The notes under the pieces are model-generated. The model was not told the DNA's origin. It worked only from the letters and a program-made list of their open reading frames with translations, and searched no databases. A program made the translations under genes and the position numbers. Positions 1 to 6,801 of a stretch of DNA of 9,347 nt are shown piece after piece. Position 1 is the stretch's first letter. The number at the start of each line of letters is the position of its first letter. The stretch is taken from NCBI GenBank assembly GCA_934162925.1, contig CAKPJR010000042.1, positions 1 to 9,347 on the forward strand, read 5' to 3'. This stretch comes from an uncultured Clostridia bacterium (GTDB lineage Bacteria; Bacillota; Clostridia; TANB77; CAG-508).

Positions 1-1
1 A

Positions 2-254
2 TTAGAAAAAGTAATGGAAAATAAAGAAATTTACACAAGTAAGGAAAATAACGAAATTGCATTACCAATAACTCAGAATGATAATAAACAAAGAAAATAT
101 AACTCTCAGGTTATATACCCTATAATATCTGATGGCGATGTAATACGGTAGTGTTATTTTACTATCTAAAGAACAAAATACTAAAATGGGAGATATTGAA
201 CTAAAAGTAGTTCAATCTGCTGCCGGTTTTTTAAGTAGTCAAATGGAAATTTAG
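2..254 (+). pseudogene. spoVT: spoVT 3' end, partial, with a one-base frameshift
   Basis: This is the C-terminal part of SpoVT, the AbrB-like regulator of forespore genes; its DNA-binding N-terminus lies outside the window. The frame that opens at base 2 encodes a GAF-type domain up to YPIISDGDVI and then hits TAG at 149-151. Moving by one base at about 146 (the C in ATA-C-GGT) restores the expected ending, GSVILLSKEQ followed by a segment ending in AAGFLSSQMEI. That matches the known SpoVT C-terminus, which in Bacillus runs GDPIGAVVIFSKDQ and then AAGFLARQMEQ. The identification rests on recall of that family. As written, the protein would lose about its last 36 residues. The cause could be a true mutation or a read or assembly error; the clean reading frames on both sides favour a very recent change or an error. 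Confidence 0.85.
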
Positions 255-259
255 TTAAA

Positions 260-311
260 AATCCGTTCGAAGTTATTTCTTAAAAATTCAAGAAATAGCT
301 CCGAGCGGATT
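260..311 (+). terminator. Hairpin after spoVT, probable terminator
   Basis: The arms at 260-281 and 290-311 form a 22-bp stem with two G-U wobbles and one A-C mismatch around an 8-base loop. It starts 6 bases after the spoVT stop. The 3' side (ATTCTTGAC) is only weakly T-rich, so termination may be inefficient. The tail overlaps the -35 box of the next gene. Confidence 0.6.
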
Positions 312-312
312 C

Positions 313-341
313 TTGACATTATTTATTATTAGCTATAAAAT
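313..341 (+). promoter_or_regulatory. Sigma-A promoter of the HD-GYP gene
   Basis: A perfect -35 TTGACA (313-318) is followed after 17 bases by TAAAAT (336-341); the overlapping TATAAA at 334-339 is an alternative with 15-base spacing. It lies about 35 bases upstream of the start codon. The gene is therefore probably transcribed independently of spoVT. Confidence 0.7.
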
Positions 342-377
342 TGAATTGTAATAATTTTAATTTTAGGAGATACACAA

Positions 378-1316
378 ATGAAACAAGAATTAGATTTTTA
401 TAGTAAAACGAATTTAAAATCATATAATTTAAATGAAACTATGCGTTATCAATTAGGTATGCTTGATTCTTTAGATGCATTTACAAGACAACATTCCGAA
501 AACGTTGCAAATATAACTTGTCGTTTATGTGAATATTTACATATGGACTCTAGTTTTACCGTTTATTGCACAACTTGCGCTTATTTACATGACATTGGTA
601 AATTATTTATACCTCCAAAAATTCTTCAAAAAAATGGTCCTTTAACAGATGAAGAATACGAAATTATTAAAACACATACTACTATTGGATATAAAATGTG
701 TATGGATGATCCAAAGCTTCGACCATATGCTGCTGGTCCAATATATCATCATGAAGCTTTAAATGGAACTGGATATCCTAAAGGTCTAACTAGAAAAGAT
801 ATTCCTATAGAAGGACAAATTATAAGAGTTGCAGACGAATTTGATGCAATTGTTAGTAAAAGGCAATATAAATCTCACGTTGGAATCAGTGACACATTAA
901 AACTTTTAATTGAAGAAACACAGCCGGTTGTTCCCAAATCAGTCGCTTTAAAAAGTATGGAAGAAAATGCCATAATAGGTAAAATAAGTCCTAGAATCGT
1001 AAGGGCATTGTTTAAAGTTGTAATAGATGATATTAATTATGAAATAAGTGGTATTTTTGATTATACTAAATATTTAGATAATCAAATTAAAAGGTTAGAG
1101 AAAATTAATAGCTACAATATAAAAAAAGAAAAAACTTCAAGACAAAAAAAGAAAGAATATCTCTCTGCTTGTATGAAGTTAATGTTTGAAAAAGGTGAAG
1201 ATTTTAGAAATTATAAATATATCTTAGAAGAATATAGAACAGCATATCTAAAAAGAAAAGAAATTATTGATAATTTATTTGCTGAAATTAAATTAATAAA
1301 AAAATTAAGAGTTTAA
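378..1316 (+). CDS. Stand-alone HD-GYP domain phosphohydrolase
   Basis: The 312-residue protein has the full HD-GYP signature: H39, the HD pair 71-72 in HDIGK, IPPKIL at 78-83, H100, HHE 124-126, NGTGYP at 129-134 and D153 in RVADEFDA. These are the usual metal ligands, and the GYP loop is intact. HD-GYP enzymes usually hydrolyse cyclic di-GMP, so that is the likely but unproven substrate. There is no receiver, PAS or membrane segment; residues 1-30 form only a short leader. From about residue 230 a lysine-rich, probably helical tail of about 80 residues follows that I cannot assign. AGGAG at 365-369 sits 8 bases before the ATG and supports this start. The gene has its own promoter and terminator. 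Its place after spoVT does not prove a role in sporulation. Confidence 0.88.
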   Translation: MKQELDFYSKTNLKSYNLNETMRYQLGMLDSLDAFTRQHSENVANITCRLCEYLHMDSSFTVYCTTCAYLHDIGKLFIPPKILQKNGPLTDEEYEIIKTHTTIGYKMCMDDPKLRPYAAGPIYHHEALNGTGYPKGLTRKDIPIEGQIIRVADEFDAIVSKRQYKSHVGISDTLKLLIEETQPVVPKSVALKSMEENAIIGKISPRIVRALFKVVIDDINYEISGIFDYTKYLDNQIKRLEKINSYNIKKEKTSRQKKKEYLSACMKLMFEKGEDFRNYKYILEEYRTAYLKRKEIIDNLFAEIKLIKKLRV

Positions 1317-1331
1317 CCCTCTTAATTTTTT
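1299..1331 (+). terminator. Rho-independent terminator of the HD-GYP gene
   Basis: A perfect 13-bp inverted repeat (1299-1311 with 1319-1331) surrounds a 7-base loop that contains the TAA stop codon. The 3' arm ends in six Ts. The matching A-run on the other side means it could also work on the - strand. Confidence 0.85.
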
Positions 1332-1333
1332 AT

Positions 1334-1362
1334 ATAATAGGAAAGTGATACTTTCCTATTAT
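1334..1362. other. Second perfect hairpin in the intergenic region
   Basis: The arms at 1334-1345 and 1351-1362 pair perfectly over 12 bp around the loop TGATA. It begins two bases after the terminator hairpin. Neither side carries a T-run, so it is not a standard terminator. It may be a back-up stop, an RNA 3'-end stabiliser, or the end of transcripts coming from the desulfurase gene on the - strand. Confidence 0.6.
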
Positions 1363-1384
1363 ACATATATAAAGCAACAATCGC

Positions 1385-1424
1385 TATTGCATTTGAGATT
1401 TTCTCCTTTTAGTAGAAAACTCAA
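1385..1424. repeat. 40-bp dispersed repeat, copy 1
   Basis: This stretch matches 7878-7917 at 35 of 40 positions with no gaps. It contains an imperfect stem-loop: TTGAG (1393-1397) pairs with CTCAA (1420-1424), an A bulges out, and TTTTCT (1399-1404) pairs with AGAAAA (1414-1419) around a 9-base loop. It lies 50 bases beyond the stop codon of the - strand desulfurase. No coding function is visible. The related 12-base string TTCTCATTTTAT recurs nearby at 1449-1460. Confidence 0.7.
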
Positions 1425-1474
1425 CTCGGACGAGAACAAGTAAGAAATTTCTCATTTTATATTCTTCATTAACT

Positions 1475-2650
1475 TTAAGATTTGCTTAGTTCTAAATATT
1501 TTGGTGACATGCTTCTTAATTTTTGTACTATTATTTCTAGATTATCTACTAAATAATCTACATCTTTTCTGGTATTTTCATCTCCAAAAGTTATTCTTAA
1601 AGACCCATTTGCTAATTCGTCTTCTAATCCAATTGCCATTAATACATGTGACGGTTCTGAGGAACCTGTATTACATGCCGATCCACTTGATGCACATATT
1701 CCAACTGCATCTAAATTTAGCAATAATGACTCTCCATCAACAAATCTAAAAGACACATTAGCATTACCTGGCAATCGCCTCTTTCTGTCCCCATTTATTT
1801 TTACGTAAGGTATTTTTTCCTCTATTTGTTCAAAATAATAGTCTCTCAATTTTATTAATTTATTATTATACTTATCTAAGTTTTGTTCTGCTAATTCTAT
1901 TGCTTTCCCTAACCCTACTATTCCTGCAACATTTTCAGTTCCTGCTCTTAAATTTTTTTCTTGATGTCCTCCATCTTGTAATTTTTTGCATTTAATGCCC
2001 TCTTTTTTATATAAAACCCCTATTCCTTTTGGTCCATAAAATTTGTGTGCAGACATAGATAATAAATCAATATTCATTTGTTTTACATCAATTTTAATAT
2101 TTCCAACAGCTTGAACACTATCTGTATGAAATAATATTCCATGTCTTTTTGCTATTTTCCCTATTTCTACTATTGGCTCAATAGTACCTATTTCATTATT
2201 TGCAAACATTATACTTATTAGTATTGTTTCATTGGTTATTGCATTCTCCAATTCATTTAAATCTATCATTCCACTGCTATCTACATTTAGATATGTCACT
2301 CTAAAGCCTTCTTGTTCTAAGCTTTTGCAAGCATCTATAACTGCATGATGTTCTATTTTGCTAGTTATTATATGATTTCCTTTTTCTCTGTTTGCATAAG
2401 CAATTCCCTTTATTGCAAGATTATCGCTTTCACTTCCGCAACTTGTAAAATATATTTCTTTTGGATTGCAGTTAATTGCTTTTGCCACTCTTTCTCTTGC
2501 TTCCTCTATTGCTCTTTTGGAATCTCTTCCAATGCCATACATTGCTGAGGCATTTCCATATTCTATGCTAAAATATGGAAGCATTTCTTTTAATACTTCT
2601 TCTTTTACTGCTGTTGTTGCAGCATGATCAAAATATAAATTTTGTTGCAT
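1475..2650 (-). CDS. NifS/IscS-family cysteine desulfurase
   Basis: This is a PLP enzyme that removes sulfur from L-cysteine as a persulfide, for iron-sulfur clusters, tRNA thiolation or cofactors. Its 391 residues are a normal length for the class I (IscS/NifS) group. Visible landmarks are FDHAATT at 7-13, the substrate-side histidine after E100, HTDSVQ at 175-180 (PLP contacts), the PLP lysine K203 in SAHKFYGPKG, RAGTEN at 235-240, and the persulfide cysteine C326 in SSGSACNTGS. The ATG is preceded by GAGGGG (complement of 2656-2661), which supports this start. No iscU, mnmA or iscR lies beside it: upstream is an unrelated membrane protein behind a terminator, and downstream a convergent gene. 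Its acceptor protein therefore cannot be read from context, and I give no symbol. I found no convincing promoter in 2651-2725. Confidence 0.93.
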   Translation of the reverse strand: MQQNLYFDHAATTAVKEEVLKEMLPYFSIEYGNASAMYGIGRDSKRAIEEARERVAKAINCNPKEIYFTSCGSESDNLAIKGIAYANREKGNHIITSKIEHHAVIDACKSLEQEGFRVTYLNVDSSGMIDLNELENAITNETILISIMFANNEIGTIEPIVEIGKIAKRHGILFHTDSVQAVGNIKIDVKQMNIDLLSMSAHKFYGPKGIGVLYKKEGIKCKKLQDGGHQEKNLRAGTENVAGIVGLGKAIELAEQNLDKYNNKLIKLRDYYFEQIEEKIPYVKINGDRKRRLPGNANVSFRFVDGESLLLNLDAVGICASSGSACNTGSSEPSHVLMAIGLEDELANGSLRITFGDENTRKDVDYLVDNLEIIVQKLRSMSPKYLELSKS

Positions 2651-2723
2651 AATATCCCCTCAATTTTATTTTTCTTATACTATATATTATGCTTAAATTT
2701 ATAAAATATTTTCTATATTCAAC

Positions 2724-2757
2724 AAAAAAAGATTGAAACTAATAATTTCAATCTTTT
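2724..2757 (-). terminator. Terminator of the small membrane protein gene
   Basis: A perfect 12-bp inverted repeat (2727-2738 with 2746-2757) surrounds a 7-base loop and overlaps the stop codon of the upstream - strand gene. On the - strand the stem is followed by a run of seven Ts (complement of 2724-2730, overlapping the stem base), a standard Rho-independent terminator. It separates this gene from the desulfurase gene. Confidence 0.85.
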
Positions 2758-3088
2758 AATTTTGATACCATCTAGCAACTTTAATGTTTTTATATTTATC
2801 AAGAACATCCATATATTTTTGATATTCATCTTCCCAAAGCAAATTTGGTACTTTATCAAATGCATCAAATACTTTCTCTGCCTCTGACAAAAAAATCAAT
2901 TGCTCTTGTGCCGTTAATTTTTCATATTTTTTTGCAAATCTATATAATTTATCTAACATTTGGTTTGCTTCTATAAAGCTCCAAAAATCTTTTACTTTTA
3001 TTCCTGCAAGTTTTATTTGTGCAATTGCAAATAAAACTAATGCAACTATTAATACTATTAATATGTATATAAATATTATAACTGCCAT
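2756..3088 (-). CDS. Small single-pass membrane protein, unknown
   Basis: I do not recognise this protein. From the chosen ATG it has 110 residues: a hydrophobic N-terminal segment at about residues 2-24, rich in Ile, Val, Leu and Ala, then a charged, mostly helical cytoplasmic-type domain with many Lys, Glu and aromatic residues, ending in RWYQN. It has no cysteines and no known enzyme motif. A GTG three codons upstream (3097) is open, but it falls inside the ribosome binding site; AGAAGGT (complement of 3096-3102) is correctly spaced for the ATG at 3088. A strong promoter lies upstream and a terminator overlaps the stop, so it is a single-gene unit. Isolated near-consensus signals suggest that it is a genuine expressed gene, but they do not reveal its role. 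Confidence 0.75.
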   Translation of the reverse strand: MAVIIFIYILIVLIVALVLFAIAQIKLAGIKVKDFWSFIEANQMLDKLYRFAKKYEKLTAQEQLIFLSEAEKVFDAFDKVPNLLWEDEYQKYMDVLDKYKNIKVARWYQN

Positions 3089-3123
3089 CTTTTGCACCTT
3101 CTCTTTTTCCTAAGTATGAATTT

Positions 3124-3152
3124 ATTATACCATACCCTTCCAGATTTGGCAA
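3124..3152 (-). promoter_or_regulatory. Sigma-A promoter of the small membrane protein
   Basis: On the - strand, TTGCCA (complement of 3147-3152) is followed after exactly 17 bases by a perfect TATAAT (complement of 3124-3129). It sits about 35 bases upstream of the ATG at 3088 and is one of the best promoter matches in the window. Confidence 0.8.
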
Positions 3153-3178
3153 TTATTATAGTTTTTATTTTTTTATTG

Positions 3179-3187
3179 TGCTATAAT
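3179..3187 (+). promoter_or_regulatory. Extended -10 promoter of the cation transporter gene
   Basis: TGCTATAAT (3179-3187) is a perfect extended -10 element. The region 17 bases upstream lacks a good -35 box, which is usual for extended -10 promoters. It diverges from the promoter at 3124-3152. The leader would be only about 48 bases, too short for a yybP-ykoY manganese riboswitch. Confidence 0.65.
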
Positions 3188-3240
3188 TGTTTCATTATGA
3201 TTAAAATTTAATAAATAGTGAAAAATCTCAGGAGGGTTTT

Positions 3241-4099
3241 ATGGATAGATTTAAAAGTGTCAAAATTGCAGGAATACTAGGCATTTTTGGAAATATATTT
3301 TTACTAATTATCAAGGCTTCTGTTGGCTTTATTAGCAAGAGTCAGGCAATGATTGCAGATAGTGTAAATAGTGCTGGCGATATTTTTGCTTCATTAATGA
3401 CTTTTATAGGTAATAAAATTGCAAGTAAACCTGGTGATAATAATCATAATTTTGGTCATGGAAAATCTGAATATATATTTTCCTTCTTAATTAGTATTTC
3501 TATGATTGCAGTTTCTATAAAACTCTTAATAGATGCTATAAGTTCTCTGATTTCAAGAAATGAACTTACTTACTCTATATATTTAATACTTGTATGTATT
3601 GTAACTATTATTACTAAAATGTTTTTATTTATATATACAAATAAATTAAATAAAAAGTTCAATAATATATTGCTAAAAGCAAATGCAAAAGATCATTTCA
3701 ATGACTGCATTGTAACCACCTTTACTTTAATTTCTATTTTACTTGCTTCAATAGGAATTTATTGGTTTGATGGTATTGTTGGTATTGGAATTGCTATATG
3801 GATATGTTATTCACGGAATTAAAATTTTTATTGAAAGTTACAATGTTCTTATGGATATTTCTGTAGATGAAGATACAAAAGATTTAATTTTGAATTTAAT
3901 CCATAATTATAAAGATATTAAACAGATAGGCAATTTATATTCTACACCTTCTGGTTATAAATATATTATTATATTAACTATATTTGTAGATGGAAACATG
4001 TCTACATTTAATAGCCACAAACTAGCTGATGATTTAGAACAAGACATAAAAAAATTAGATAATGTAGCAGACGTAATTATTCATGTAAATCCTATATAG
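3241..4099 (+). pseudogene. Cation diffusion facilitator, split by frameshift
   Basis: This is a metal-efflux transporter of the cation diffusion facilitator family. The first frame gives 190 good residues, then SRN and a stop at 3820-3822. The second frame continues the same protein from about 3812 (HGIKIFIES) to HVNPI at 4099. Ignoring one base near T3811 would join them into about 285 residues, a normal length. Hydrophobic membrane segments precede a cytoplasmic metal-binding-type domain. The membrane site reads N43-x3-D47 (ADSVNSAGD) and D151-x3-D155 (KDHFND), closer to the N/D-x3-D pattern of manganese exporters such as MntE than to the H-x3-D of zinc exporters; the Mn2+ preference is inference. 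AGGAGG at 3230-3235 supports the start. The internal ATG at 3767 has no ribosome binding site, so two separate genes are unlikely. It may be a true pseudogene or a sequence error. Confidence 0.85.
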
Positions 4100-4101
4100 C
4101 C

Positions 4102-4143
4102 AAAAGAAAGCAGTAACACTACTCTATGTTACTGCTTTCTTTT
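4102..4143. terminator. Bidirectional terminator between convergent units
   Basis: A perfect 16-bp inverted repeat (4102-4117 with 4128-4143) surrounds a 10-base loop. It starts with AAAA and ends with TTTT, so it can stop transcripts from the cation transporter on the + strand and from the clp operon on the - strand. Confidence 0.88.
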
Positions 4144-4149
4144 TGAAAA

Positions 4150-4302
4150 TTATTTCTTATACTTGGCTCTCTTGGCCATTCCGCCTCTTATGTGCCGTTC
4201 TGCTTTATTAATATCTAAAAGCTCTCTTACTTTCCTATATAAAACCGGGTCAATCCACATCAATTTTACACTGAGATCGTGATGTATCGTGCTCTTTTTT
4301 TG
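4150..4302 (-). pseudogene. spoIIID: Truncated spoIIID remnant, C-terminal 50 codons
   Basis: An open frame of 50 codons plus TAA, with no usable start, encodes KKSTIHHDL, then WIDPVLYRKVRELLD, then KAERHIRGGMAKRAKYKK. This matches the second half of SpoIIID, the small regulator of mother-cell sporulation genes (in Bacillus: KSTVHKDL, NPDLANEVKEILD, IRHLRGGEATKLKYKK). Intact SpoIIID has about 80-90 residues, so the first 35-40, with most of the helix-turn-helix, are missing. Going upstream the frame meets TGA at 4303-4305 and TAA at 4309-4311, just past a 7-A run; one frame over, the bases read AFNIDKK, which resembles the normal sequence at that point but soon runs into clpC. The stretch 4151-4300 is about 37% GC by hand count and uses CGG, CCG and ACG codons that are rare nearby. 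I call it a non-functional remnant. Confidence 0.8.
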
Positions 4303-4318
4303 TCAATATTAAAAGCTA

Positions 4319-6769
4319 TTACTTGCTTACTTTTACTTTTATTTTTATACTGTCATCCTTTGCTGTTACTTTAGCTGTGTCTCCATTTTTTAAATTTCCA
4401 TCTAGAATTTCCTCTGCAATTTTATCTTCTAACATAGTTTGAATTGCTCTTCTTAAAGGTCTAGCTCCATAATTTGTATCTGTTCCTTTTTTTATAATTA
4501 ACTCTTTTGCAGATTTATCTATTTCTAATTTAATTTCTTTTTCTTCTAGTCTTTTCTTTATTTGTTTTAGCATGATATCTACAATTTGAGTCAATTCTTC
4601 CTCTGTTAGTTTGTGGAATACGATTATTTCATCAATACGATTTATAAATTCTGGTCTAAATTGTTTCTTTAATTCTGCCATAACTTCTTTTTTAATTTCT
4701 TCGTATTCTTTATCACTTTTTTCTTCATTTGTTCCTGCAAAACCTAATGATTTTTTATCTGTTATTAATCTTGCACCTATATTAGAAGTCATTATAATTA
4801 CGCAGTTTTTAAAGTTTACTGTTCTTCCATGCGCATCTGTAAGTCTTCCATCATCTAGTATTTGCAATAGCATATTCAAAACATCTGGATGTGCTTTTTC
4901 TATTTCGTCAAATAAAATTACTGAATATGGTTTTCTTCTAACTTTTTCTGTTAGACCTCCACCTTCATCAAATCCAACGTATCCTGGAGGCGAGCCAATC
5001 ATTTTAGAAGTAGAATGGCTTTCCATATATTCAGACATATCTACTCTTATTATTGCGTTTTCATCTCCAAATAGGTTTTCTGCTAAAGCTTTAGATAGCT
5101 CAGTTTTACCAACACCTGTTGGTCCTAAGAACATAAATGAGCCTATTGGTCTATTTGGATCTTTTAATCCTACCCTACTTCTTTTTATAGCTTTTGCAAC
5201 AGCATTTACCGCTTCTTCTTGCCCTATTACTCTTTCGTGTAAAGATTTTTCTAAATTTTTAAGTTTTTCATTTTCATTCTGAGTAATTTTTTGAACAGGA
5301 ATTCCTGTACTTAAAGCTACAACTTCTGCTATATCTTCTGCAGTTATATTCCTTACATTTTTTATATTTTTATTTTTCCAACTATCTTTTTCTTTTTGCA
5401 ATTTTTCTTTTTGTTTATGCTCTTTATCTCTAAGTTCTGCTGCTTTTTCAAAATCTTGTACAGTAATTGCTTCTTCTTTTTCTTTTTCTGTTTTTTCTAT
5501 TTCTTCTTCCAATTTTTTTATTTTATCTGGTTCTGTATATGTTTTTAGTCTTGCTTTAGATGATGCTTCATCAATTAAATCTATTGCTTTGTCTGGCAAG
5601 AATCTATCTGTTATGTATCTTGTAGATAATTTTACAGCAGCTTCAATTGCTTCATCTGTAATTTTAACATTATGATGTGCCTCATATTTATCTCTTAGTC
5701 CCTTTAATATTTCTATACTATCTTCAGTATTTGGCTCATCTACTGTAACAGGTTGAAATCTTCTTTCTAATGCACTATCTTTTTCTATATATTTTCTGTA
5801 TTCATTTAATGTTGTTGCACCTATTATTTGAACTTCTCCTCTTGCAAGTAAAGGTTTTAAAATATTTGCTGCATCTATTGCGCCTTCTGCTGCTCCTGCT
5901 CCAACTATTGTATGAATTTCATCTATAAATAATATTACGTCTCCAGCCTTTTTTACTTCTTTCAATGCCTTTTTTATTCTTTCTTCAAAGTCACCTCTGT
6001 ACTTTGCCCCAGCTACCATTCCAGATATATCAAGAGTTACTACTCTTTTGTCTTTTAAAATTTCTGGAACATTTCCTTCCACTATTTTTTCTGCCAAGCC
6101 TTCTACAACAGCAGTTTTACCAACACCTGGCTCACCAATTAAACATGGATTATTTTTAGTTCTTCTAGATAATATTTGTATTATTCTTTCTATTTCTTTT
6201 TTTCTTCCAATAACAGGATCTAATTTTCCTTCTCTTGCCTCTTTAGTTAGATCATTTCCAAATTGATTAAGAGTTTGTGTAGAATTATAGCTATTTGGTT
6301 TGCCTGAATTTTTGTTTTGTTCTTCTCCACTTTCAGTTTCGTTTATTACTTTTACTATCTCATTATATAATTTTTGTGGATTTACATTTAAGTCAAGCAT
6401 AATTCTTACTGCAATGCTATCCGCCTCTCTCATAATTCCAATTAATAAATGCTCTGTTCCTATATATTCTGACCCTAATCTTCTTGCCTCTCTAAAAGCA
6501 TTTTCTATTACTCTTTTAGTTCTTGGTGTAAACCCAATAGTTTGATTTTGCGATACTTCTCCTGTTCCAATTAATTCTTCTATTTTATCTATCACCTTTT
6601 CTTCTGTTACTCCTTGGTTTTCCAAAACTTTACTAGCAATTCCATTTCCTTCTTTTACTAAGCCATATAGTAAATGTTCTGTTCCTATATAGTTGTGTCC
6701 TAATTCAATTGCCATTTCATTTGCTATTTCAAGAGCCTTTTCTGCCCTTGCTGTAAATTTATATGTCAT
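4319..6769 (-). CDS. clpC: ClpC, AAA+ unfoldase of the ClpCP protease
   Basis: ClpC is the hexameric HSP100 ATPase that unfolds proteins, including arginine-phosphorylated ones, and feeds them to ClpP. From the chosen ATG it has 816 residues, normal for ClpC. Domains: two Clp_N repeats (about 2-142); AAA1 with Walker A GEPGVGKT (212-219) and Walker B VILFIDE (278-284); a coiled-coil middle domain with a UVR-like stretch (about 415-463), the contact site for adaptors such as McsB and MecA; AAA2 with Walker A GPTGVGKT (549-556) and Walker B VILFDE (617-622). LGF at 675-677 is the tripeptide that docks ClpP. A GTG three codons upstream (6778) overlaps the ribosome binding site; AGGAGG (complement of 6779-6784) fits the ATG at 6769. 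It is the last intact gene of the operon, 60 bases after mcsB. Confidence 0.97.
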   Translation of the reverse strand: MTYKFTARAEKALEIANEMAIELGHNYIGTEHLLYGLVKEGNGIASKVLENQGVTEEKVIDKIEELIGTGEVSQNQTIGFTPRTKRVIENAFREARRLGSEYIGTEHLLIGIMREADSIAVRIMLDLNVNPQKLYNEIVKVINETESGEEQNKNSGKPNSYNSTQTLNQFGNDLTKEAREGKLDPVIGRKKEIERIIQILSRRTKNNPCLIGEPGVGKTAVVEGLAEKIVEGNVPEILKDKRVVTLDISGMVAGAKYRGDFEERIKKALKEVKKAGDVILFIDEIHTIVGAGAAEGAIDAANILKPLLARGEVQIIGATTLNEYRKYIEKDSALERRFQPVTVDEPNTEDSIEILKGLRDKYEAHHNVKITDEAIEAAVKLSTRYITDRFLPDKAIDLIDEASSKARLKTYTEPDKIKKLEEEIEKTEKEKEEAITVQDFEKAAELRDKEHKQKEKLQKEKDSWKNKNIKNVRNITAEDIAEVVALSTGIPVQKITQNENEKLKNLEKSLHERVIGQEEAVNAVAKAIKRSRVGLKDPNRPIGSFMFLGPTGVGKTELSKALAENLFGDENAIIRVDMSEYMESHSTSKMIGSPPGYVGFDEGGGLTEKVRRKPYSVILFDEIEKAHPDVLNMLLQILDDGRLTDAHGRTVNFKNCVIIMTSNIGARLITDKKSLGFAGTNEEKSDKEYEEIKKEVMAELKKQFRPEFINRIDEIIVFHKLTEEELTQIVDIMLKQIKKRLEEKEIKLEIDKSAKELIIKKGTDTNYGARPLRRAIQTMLEDKIAEEILDGNLKNGDTAKVTAKDDSIKIKVKVSK

Positions 6770-6801
6770 AAAAATCACCCTCCTTTATTAAATTTTGATT
6801 T

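Noticed and set aside
2949..3152. 67-codon - strand frame overlapping the small membrane protein
   Set aside because: It overlaps the better supported gene in another frame, extends into that gene's promoter, and lacks a ribosome binding site.
3188..3240. Manganese riboswitch before the cation exporter
   Set aside because: The leader is only about 48 bases and shows no yybP-ykoY-like structure.
3800..3822. Programmed ribosomal frameshift in the cation exporter
   Set aside because: No slippery heptamer and no obvious stimulatory stem-loop just downstream; the family is not known for frameshifting.
3767..4099. Separate small gene starting at ATG 3767
   Set aside because: No ribosome binding site precedes it, and the sequence is the natural continuation of the transporter frame that breaks at about 3811.
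4150..4302. Intact short gene starting at TTG or ATG near 4261
   Set aside because: Those codons lack a ribosome binding site, and the product would begin in the middle of the SpoIIID domain without its DNA-binding half.
4611..5282. Long + strand open frame of 223 codons opposite clpC
   Set aside because: It lies wholly antisense to conserved ClpC sequence, has no ribosome binding site, and its composition (Ser, Phe, Ile-rich) is typical of the reverse strand of AT-rich coding DNA.
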